A stretch of 64,000 bases of DNA, from contig CAJVZZ010000002.1 in assembly GCA_913020435.1 (NCBI GenBank), positions 62,001 through 126,000 on the forward strand, in the 5' to 3' direction. The notes under the pieces were generated by a model. That model was not told the origin of the DNA and made no database searches. It worked only from the letters and a program-made list of their open reading frames with translations. Numbering within the stretch: position 1 is the first letter of the stretch; each line of letters begins with the position of its first letter. This DNA is from an uncultured Flavobacteriales bacterium (lineage in GTDB: Bacteria; Bacteroidota; Bacteroidia; Flavobacteriales_G; Salibacteraceae). A program made the position numbers and the translations under genes. Below, one piece after another: positions 58,252-64,000 of this stretch.

Positions 58252-59854
58252 TCTGCGCCGTTATTTTTGGTAAAGAGAATAATTCATCTACGTCCACAAC
58301 AATCTCTTCTAGTTCAGTGATTTTCATCAAATTACCTGATTCGAATCTAAATCTTATTATGGCAGAATTTAAAGCCAATTTCAATCGATTGAGAGAAGTT
58401 TGAGCAAAAGCGTAGTTGTTTTGCACCTGCACTAAATTAACCACCGTCGATGTTCCCAGTTGCAATTTCAAATATTCATTCTTTCGTGCTTGCAGATTAA
58501 ATTCAACTGATTTTTGTCCTTGCTTCACCGCTTCATTAAAATAGACTATATCGTTAAAATACGAAGACAATTGTTGTTGGATATTCAGTTCCAAGTTACG
58601 AACTGCTTCTTGAGACATTCTTTTTTTTGCGAGCGCTGCGGCATAAGCACCTTTAGTCGAGTTCATGCCCATGGGCCACTGGAAAACCAACCCCGCCCTG
58701 TAGCTCATCCCTGGATAATTTGAATACAATGGAGCTACATATTGTTCAAAGGAAGTAGATTCATAAATACCATTATAACCCATTCCTAGAGACACGTCTA
58801 GTTTTGCTTTGTTTCGCTGATTAGCATAGTCTATTTCTCTATCATTAATCGTAATATTTTTCTGAGCTGCTAAGTAATCCCTGCGAGTTGTAGATGCCTT
58901 ATTCAGCCAAAAAGACAAATAACCATCTTCAATCTCATTTGCCAATGAATCTATTGCAAACTCTATTGAATCAAAATCATAATTCTTTAGTTCTTCTGCT
59001 GAAACTCCCATTGCCTCCAGAAGCTGGTTCTGCGCAGTTAAATAATACGACTTAGAGCTAAGTACAGTAGCATTCTGACTACTCAAATTTGCATTTATAA
59101 ATGTTAACTCAGCTTTTGGAATGATATCCTTATCGGAGAGCTGGCGAATCTGATCCTCAAATTCTTCATAATTCTTCTCTATAGACTCTTGAATTTCCAA
59201 TTCTTTTCTTGCAGAAATAACATTGAGATAATTAAGGATTACAATATATGCCTGACTATTAATTGCGAAAGTATAATTCAATTGAGACTGACTTAATCTA
59301 AGGTTCTCAATATCTATTGTTGCCCCGTAGAATTTCTTTCCCCTACCTTGCAACAACGGCTGTGTAACATCAACAAAAACGCGACCTCTATTGGTCACAT
59401 AATCTCCAAAACCTGCATTTGAAAGCCCCTCAAACAAAGCGTCGCGCCCAAAATTCATCACACCAACCGAAGTCCTAACAAGAGTACCTATCTGAAACCG
59501 CTTTGAAACCGCTAATTCATATTCTAAAATATCGGTTTCAAAAGAAGGGCTTTCTGCATAACCTAGCCAGCCATTGCGCTGATCAATTGTGGAGGGGCTT
59601 ATATTGTAACTTTTATTTATTCCAAAATCTAAAACTGGATTAAATTCTCCACTAGCAACCTGAACTTGCCCTTCCTGAAAATCCATTCCAATTTCACTGA
59701 TTAAAACATTAGGATTCTTTTTGAATGTCGTTTTCAGTAAGACTCCCAATTCCCCACTATTTTGAGCTGAAGCAGGCACAATAGCTACCAAAACTACAAA
59801 ACCAAATAATAGTTTCGAAAAACTTTTTAGCAGAAAATTATTTTGATAAAACAT
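58241..59854 (-). CDS. TolC-family outer-membrane efflux protein
   Basis: About 537 residues with a signal peptide (LLFGFVVLVAIVPASAQ) and two OEP repeats with long coiled-coil helices, for example QSQLNYTFAINSQAYIVILN and RKNEYLKLQLGTSTVVNLVQ. This is the outer-membrane exit duct. The ATG at 59854 was preferred over a GTG at 59875 because it directly precedes the signal peptide. A TATGTTTG promoter box lies 49-56 bases upstream, so the exporter operon may start here rather than at the peptide gene. Confidence 0.87.
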   Translation of the reverse strand: MFYQNNFLLKSFSKLLFGFVVLVAIVPASAQNSGELGVLLKTTFKKNPNVLISEIGMDFQEGQVQVASGEFNPVLDFGINKSYNISPSTIDQRNGWLGYAESPSFETDILEYELAVSKRFQIGTLVRTSVGVMNFGRDALFEGLSNAGFGDYVTNRGRVFVDVTQPLLQGRGKKFYGATIDIENLRLSQSQLNYTFAINSQAYIVILNYLNVISARKELEIQESIEKNYEEFEDQIRQLSDKDIIPKAELTFINANLSSQNATVLSSKSYYLTAQNQLLEAMGVSAEELKNYDFDSIEFAIDSLANEIEDGYLSFWLNKASTTRRDYLAAQKNITINDREIDYANQRNKAKLDVSLGMGYNGIYESTSFEQYVAPLYSNYPGMSYRAGLVFQWPMGMNSTKGAYAAALAKKRMSQEAVRNLELNIQQQLSSYFNDIVYFNEAVKQGQKSVEFNLQARKNEYLKLQLGTSTVVNLVQVQNNYAFAQTSLNRLKLALNSAIIRFRFESGNLMKITELEEIVVDVDELFSLPKITAQNEK

Positions 59855-59902
59855 TATTCGAAACGTGACTAGCACTAAATTGAGTTATTCTCTTATTTGC
59901 AT

Positions 59903-59910
59903 CAAACATA
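59903..59910 (-). promoter_or_regulatory. Putative -7 box (TATGTTTG) for the exporter operon
   Basis: An exact TAnnTTTG match on the - strand, 49 bases before the TolC ATG and downstream of the peptide-gene terminator. No clear -33 box. Confidence 0.45.
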
Positions 59911-60063
59911 ACCAAAACAATAATTAACGCATCTAATTTTCAAGAATAATTTAGAATATAAGCAACAAAACAAATTACAGTATTTCCTTTTTTTCTCGTT
60001 TCTGTAAAATGACGTCGATTCCAACATATTTACACACCCGAACAGAATTTATTTAAGCAAAAA

Positions 60064-60083
60064 AAAGACCCAAAAGGGTCTTT
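60064..60083 (-). terminator. Intrinsic terminator between the GG-leader peptide gene and the exporter genes
   Basis: AAAGACCC and GGGTCTTT pair perfectly around an AAAA loop. On the - strand a run of T follows, so it should stop transcription 77 bases after the peptide stop codon. The T-rich other side could also work on the + strand, though nothing is transcribed into it from there. Confidence 0.8.
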
Positions 60084-60159
60084 AAATTTTTACAGTAGAA
60101 GCTTATATTGAAAATGTTGGCAGTAGACATAATTTGATTCCTACACCCAACAATATTCT

Positions 60160-60378
60160 CTAGCGTCTACCACCACGTCCAACGTTTATTGTTGGAGCAG
60201 CAGGAGCTCCCACAACAGGAGCAGGAGGATGATGAGCCTCTGGATCAAATTCTTTTTCGCTATCGCGACCACGTGCACGCTCATTCTTTCTAGCACCACC
60301 GCTTCCAGGACTACCTTTTGGTAGACCTGCTCCACCGCTTACACCTTCTAATTCATTTTCGTTTAATTCCTCGCTCAT
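60160..60378 (-). CDS. Double-glycine-leader peptide, putative secreted bacteriocin or signal peptide
   Basis: A 72-residue precursor. The 16-residue leader has a canonical double-glycine pattern: Leu at -12, Leu at -7, Val at -4, Gly-Gly at -2/-1 (ELNENELEGVSGG). The predicted mature part has 56 residues, starts AGLPKGSPGSGG, contains EAHHPPAPVV and a PAAP segment, and ends INVGRGGRR. It has no Cys or Trp and is rich in Gly, Pro, Ala, Arg and acidic residues, so it is probably disordered. Leader features fit TIGR01847-type bacteriocin signals. The C39 exporter cluster lies directly downstream on the same strand. Killing activity is not shown; a signalling or surface role is equally possible. 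Confidence 0.8.
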   Translation of the reverse strand: MSEELNENELEGVSGGAGLPKGSPGSGGARKNERARGRDSEKEFDPEAHHPPAPVVGAPAAPTINVGRGGRR

Positions 60379-60745
60379 AATAATTAAATTTTAAAGATTA
60401 ATATTCTATAAAGTTATACAGATTTTTCAATAAACAGTTATTTGCTTAAATTTAAATAGAAAAATCACGCGACATTCTTCATGAAAAAGAGGGCCAATCG
60501 TCCTAAAGTAACATCCTGAATTACAGGACAAAAATCAATAAAAATGTAATTCCACAACTTTCCATATTTCCAAATAAATCGCAATTTCATTAGCCCCAAC
60601 AAACACAGAACTCTCAAATGACTAACCTCCAAAATTCAGTAAAATCAACCACAGAAAAAAAACATCTATTCACCCAAAATGAATCTTTAATAAGTTATTA
60701 ACTAGCCATCTCTGCAGCTACAATGTTGCCTTTATTTGCAAATAT
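60379..60745. other. Divergent intergenic region between peptide gene and uvrD/pcrA
   Basis: A 367-base AT-rich gap that must hold promoters for both divergent genes. I saw no exact TAnnTTTG box oriented to the peptide gene. A short inverted repeat TCCTG-AATTA-CAGGA lies near 60514-60528. No further small GG-leader frame was found here. Confidence 0.4.
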
Positions 60746-63076
60746 ATGAACACGACTTCCTATTTAGATGAATTAAATCCTGAACAAAGAAAAGCTGTAG
60801 AGCACACAAAAGGTCCAGTAATGGTTATTGCTGGAGCTGGCTCTGGTAAAACTAGAGTGTTAACCTATCGAATCGCTCACATGGTCAGAACAGGAGTTGA
60901 CTCCTTCTCTATACTATCGTTGACATTTACGAATAAGGCAGCCAAAGAAATGAAGGAACGGATTTCAAAAATTGTAGGTCCTTCCGAATCCAGAAATATT
61001 TGGATGGGAACTTTTCACTCTGTATTTGCGAGAATATTGAGATCCGAAGCTCACCTTATCGGTTACCCTTCCAATTTCACAATTTATGACACCGACGACT
61101 CTAAGAGTTTATTGAAGAGAATAATTAAAGAGAAAAACCTCGACGATAAAGTGTATAAGCCAAACTTGGTTTTAAACAGAATCTCCTCTGCTAAAAACAA
61201 TCTTATTTCGGCAGCGAACTACAAAAACAACCCCACTATCAGTAAAGAGGATGTTCAAAGTAAAAAACCAGAATTGGGTTATGTATACGAGCAATACGAA
61301 AAACGTTGTTTTAAAGCAGGTGCCATGGATTTTGATGACTTGCTATTTAAAACGAATGTTTTATTTCGAGACCATCCACAAGCATTACTTAATTACCAAA
61401 ACAAATTCCAATATATTTTAGTGGATGAGTACCAAGATACGAACTACAGCCAATATCTTATTCTAAAGAAACTGGCTGCACGTTTTGAAAACATCTGTGT
61501 TGTTGGCGATGATGCTCAAAGCATCTATTCTTTTAGAGGAGCAAATATTCAGAATATTCTAAACTTCAAAAAAGAATACCCTGACGTAGCTACTTTCAAG
61601 CTAGAACAGAATTATCGATCTACTCAAAACATCGTAAACGCAGCAAATAGTATAATTCGGAAAAATCAAGAACAGATTAAAAAAAATGTATGGACATCCA
61701 ACGATATTGGGGAGAAAATCAGAATTATTAAAACATTAAGTGACAACGAAGAGGGCTACGAAGTGGTTAGTGATATTTTTTATCGATTGAATGATGAAAA
61801 GCGACCAAACTCTGATTTTGCGATTCTTTATAGAACCAATTCACAATCGAGATCAATGGAAGAGGCTCTTCGTAAGAAAGATGTTCCTTATCGGATTTAT
61901 GGCGGCCTGTCGTTTTACCAGCGAAAAGAAATAAAGGATTTATTGGGTTATTTTAGGATGGTGATCAACCCAAATGACGAAGAAGCTTTAAAGCGGGTAA
62001 TTAATTATCCAAAACGAGGAATAGGAAATACTACTCTTGATAAGATATTCTTAGCTGCTAACCAACACGAAAAAAGTGTTTGGGATATTCTCGAAAACCC
62101 AGTAAATCATGGTCTTCAATTTAGCAGCGCAGTATTAAACAAAATCTTTTCATTTAGAGAAATGATTTCAACTTTCAGCCAAATGGTTGAAACCACCAAC
62201 GCTTATGAATTAGCGAGTAGAGTTGCCAGTACCTCCGGAATCCTCAAAGAACTCTACGCTGATAAAACCGTAGAGGGAGTTTCAAGATATGAGAATATTC
62301 AAGAATTACTTAGCGCAATTAAAGAATTTAGCGAGAATGATTTGGTTCCCGAAGGAGCCGATATCACTGAGAATGAAGACGATCGCAGCCTTTCGAATTA
62401 CATGAAGGATATCGCGTTACTCACCGATGCTGACAACAACAAAAAAGACACTAATGTTGTATCATTAATGACTATCCACGCTTCTAAAGGATTAGAGTTT
62501 CCCTATGTATATGTTGTGGGAATGGAAGAAAATTTATTTCCTTCTCAACTTTCGGTAAACTCTAGAACCGAATTAGAGGAAGAACGTAGACTTTTTTATG
62601 TAGCAGTAACTCGAGCTGAAATAAAAGCGACTTTATCTTGGGCAAACACAAGATATCGTTGGGGAAACCTTACGTATTGTGAACCTAGCAGATTTATTGA
62701 AGAAATTGATGCACAGTTTATAGAACAGCCCAGCTCTTCTAAAAATGAAAGTGAATCTGACTATTCATTCGCAGGTGGATTAAACAATCCAAGTAGTACT
62801 TTTTCGTCACCAAGTCCCTCAAAACCCGCTACAACTCGAAGAGTTAACAAACCGACTTTCAAACCCTCAAAACTAGTTACGGACGCAAACTTTAAAGCTA
62901 GTGATAGTAGCCTTATAGAAGCTGGACAAAATATACTACACCAAAGATTTGGAAAAGGCAACGTAGCTGAATTATCAGGAAATGGAGAAAACAAAAAAGC
63001 ATTGATAAATTTTGAAAACGCTGGTCAAAAACAACTACTTCTTCGGTTCGCCAAACTTCAAATTTTACCAGAATAA
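60746..63076 (+). CDS. UvrD/PcrA-type superfamily 1 DNA helicase
   Basis: A 776-residue 3'-5' helicase. It has the Q-motif LNPEQRKAVEH, Walker A AGAGSGKT, LTFTNKAAKEMKERI, DEYQDTN, GDDAQSIYSFRGA, LEQNYRST, the later TIHASKGLEFPYVYVVGME and VAVTRA. The C-terminal tail (about 665-776) is low-complexity Ser/Pro-rich and ends in a PcrA-like RNAP-interaction (Tudor-like) segment GQNILHQRFGKGNVAELSG. It acts in repair and in clearing replication-transcription conflicts. UvrD and PcrA cannot be separated by name here. Confidence 0.93.
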   Translation: MNTTSYLDELNPEQRKAVEHTKGPVMVIAGAGSGKTRVLTYRIAHMVRTGVDSFSILSLTFTNKAAKEMKERISKIVGPSESRNIWMGTFHSVFARILRSEAHLIGYPSNFTIYDTDDSKSLLKRIIKEKNLDDKVYKPNLVLNRISSAKNNLISAANYKNNPTISKEDVQSKKPELGYVYEQYEKRCFKAGAMDFDDLLFKTNVLFRDHPQALLNYQNKFQYILVDEYQDTNYSQYLILKKLAARFENICVVGDDAQSIYSFRGANIQNILNFKKEYPDVATFKLEQNYRSTQNIVNAANSIIRKNQEQIKKNVWTSNDIGEKIRIIKTLSDNEEGYEVVSDIFYRLNDEKRPNSDFAILYRTNSQSRSMEEALRKKDVPYRIYGGLSFYQRKEIKDLLGYFRMVINPNDEEALKRVINYPKRGIGNTTLDKIFLAANQHEKSVWDILENPVNHGLQFSSAVLNKIFSFREMISTFSQMVETTNAYELASRVASTSGILKELYADKTVEGVSRYENIQELLSAIKEFSENDLVPEGADITENEDDRSLSNYMKDIALLTDADNNKKDTNVVSLMTIHASKGLEFPYVYVVGMEENLFPSQLSVNSRTELEEERRLFYVAVTRAEIKATLSWANTRYRWGNLTYCEPSRFIEEIDAQFIEQPSSSKNESESDYSFAGGLNNPSSTFSSPSPSKPATTRRVNKPTFKPSKLVTDANFKASDSSLIEAGQNILHQRFGKGNVAELSGNGENKKALINFENAGQKQLLLRFAKLQILPE

Positions 63077-63124
63077 TTAAAATTGGATTAACTACTTTTG
63101 AAGCTCAAATTGAATACAAAATTT

Positions 63125-63724
63125 ATGAACTACAATACAACTCGAACTGATCTTGTTATTCCAGAGTACGGAAGGCATATTCAGAATATGGTAAATCTGG
63201 CGCTAGAATTAGAAGATGATACTGAGCGAGATTTAGCAGCGAAAACTATAATTCGAGTTATGGGGCAATATAATCCTAGCCTTAGGGACGTTGAAGAATT
63301 CAACAACAAACTTTGGGACCACTTGCATATTATGGCGAACTATCAATTGGAAGTGGAATCTCCTTTCCCAAAACCAACTCCGGAAGAAAGGAAAAATACT
63401 CCCGAAAAACCTAGTTACGGAACCGAGCAAAAGCGATTTAAGCACTACGGTAGATTGATTTTAGAATTTATTGAACACGCCAAAACAATAGAGGACGAAG
63501 AAGAGAAAAAAGCACTTTGCATTATGATCGCTAATATGATGAAAAAGGCATATCTAATGTGGAATAAAGATTCAGTTCAAGATGACGAAATCATTAGCGA
63601 ACTAAAACGTGTTTCAGGCGGAGATTTAATCCTTCCGGATGACACTGAACTTGTTAAAAACCTCGACCTCGGTGCTAAACCAAACAAAAGAAGAAATCAT
63701 AATCCGAAAAGAAAAAAAAGATAG
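63125..63724 (+). CDS. DUF4290 family protein
   Basis: A 199-residue protein of a Bacteroidota-specific family: MNYNTTRTDLVIPEYGRHIQ, then AKTIIRVMGQYNPSLRDVEE and KLWDHLHIMANYQL. The C-terminus is basic (KPNKRRNHNPKRKKR). Its function is unknown, but it is commonly found directly before murA, as here (six-base gap). The ATG at 63125 was chosen because the family N-terminus begins there; the frame opens 27 bases earlier. Confidence 0.88.
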   Translation: MNYNTTRTDLVIPEYGRHIQNMVNLALELEDDTERDLAAKTIIRVMGQYNPSLRDVEEFNNKLWDHLHIMANYQLEVESPFPKPTPEERKNTPEKPSYGTEQKRFKHYGRLILEFIEHAKTIEDEEEKKALCIMIANMMKKAYLMWNKDSVQDDEIISELKRVSGGDLILPDDTELVKNLDLGAKPNKRRNHNPKRKKR

Positions 63725-63730
63725 CAAAAT

Positions 63731-64000
63731 ATGAGTTCTTTTGAAATTACTGGTGGAAAAAAATTAAAAGGGGAATTTATTCCTCAAGGAGCAAAAAATG
63801 AAGTACTACAGATTCTGTGTGCCGTTCTAATGACTCCCGAAAAAGTAACCATAAATAATGTTCCAGATATCGTAGATGTTAACAAGCTAATTGACCTCCT
63901 GCGAAATTTAAATGTAAAGGTTGAGAAACTGGGCCCCGAGGCCTATTCATTTCAAGCTGATGATGTCGATATAGAATATTTACATTCTCCAGATTTCATG
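63731..64000 (+). CDS. murA: UDP-N-acetylglucosamine 1-carboxyvinyltransferase, 3'-truncated by window edge
   Basis: The first 90 codons are present and the frame is open to the end. It reads FEITGGKKLKGEFIPQGAKN, where the Lys of GAKNE is a catalytic residue of the EPSP-synthase-like fold, then LCAVLMTPEKVTINNVPDIV. MurA adds enolpyruvate to UDP-GlcNAc, the first committed step of peptidoglycan synthesis. The active-site Cys (or Asp) loop lies outside the window. Confidence 0.92.
   Translation, partial: MSSFEITGGKKLKGEFIPQGAKNEVLQILCAVLMTPEKVTINNVPDIVDVNKLIDLLRNLNVKVEKLGPEAYSFQADDVDIEYLHSPDFM

Overview
The window comes from an AT-rich genome of the phylum Bacteroidota, probably order Flavobacteriales. 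The evidence is a glycoside hydrolase with a type IX secretion C-terminal domain, a DUF4290 gene directly before murA, fusA next to rpsJ with no tuf between them, TAnnTTTG-type promoter boxes, and starts without Shine-Dalgarno sequences. The laminarinase-like GH16 enzyme suggests a marine or algal-polymer lifestyle (inference). I saw no tRNA, rRNA, CRISPR array or intact insertion sequence.

Layout. (1) 1-13.6 kb is an exopolysaccharide locus on the + strand, entered from the left edge: a DUF1972 glycosyltransferase, a WecA-like initiating transferase, Wza- and Wzc-like export proteins, a flippase, a second glycosyltransferase and a Wzy/WaaL-like polymerase. A phosphorelay sits inside it: a sigma-54 activator, a decayed H-NOX nitric-oxide sensor gene, a hybrid histidine kinase (PAS-PAS-HisKA-HATPase-REC-HPt) and a lone receiver protein. 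The arrangement suggests that capsule or biofilm polymer was, or is, controlled by phosphotransfer with an NO input whose sensor is now broken. (2) 13.6-25.7 kb is a loose accessory stretch: adenine deaminase, DUF2867, MOSC, a stand-alone RluA N-terminal domain, GH16, a trans-sulfuration PLP enzyme and a DEAD-box helicase. Decayed genes lie between them: a frameshifted LuxR-type regulator, a PAF-acetylhydrolase remnant and a propeller/LytS kinase remnant. (3) 25-30 kb holds a YdcF protein, a leucine-rich-repeat lipoprotein, and a molybdenum-cofactor operon on the - strand (ModE-like HTH, TSUP transporter, mobA, moaD, moaE and a moaC-moaB fusion). (4) 30-51.6 kb is the housekeeping block on the - strand: rpsL-rpsG-fusA, then the S10, spc and alpha ribosomal clusters with secY, map, infA, rpmJ and rpoA, then carA, eno and gltA. 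(5) 51.9-60.4 kb is a peptide-export cassette on the - strand: a small double-glycine-leader peptide, a TolC protein, an HlyD protein, a C39-peptidase ABC transporter and a second ABC transporter with a long N-terminal extension. It sits between rpsL and a UvrD/PcrA helicase. (6) 60.7-64 kb on the + strand has the UvrD/PcrA helicase, DUF4290 and the start of murA.

The best candidate for an undescribed system is the peptide-export cassette. It has a canonical GG leader and a complete NHLM-type exporter, but the 56-residue core is cysteine-free and rich in Gly, Pro, Ala and Arg, and there is no modification enzyme nearby. A hairpin terminator and a separate promoter box lie between the peptide gene and the exporter genes. 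The second most interesting item is the decayed H-NOX in the exopolysaccharide phosphorelay.
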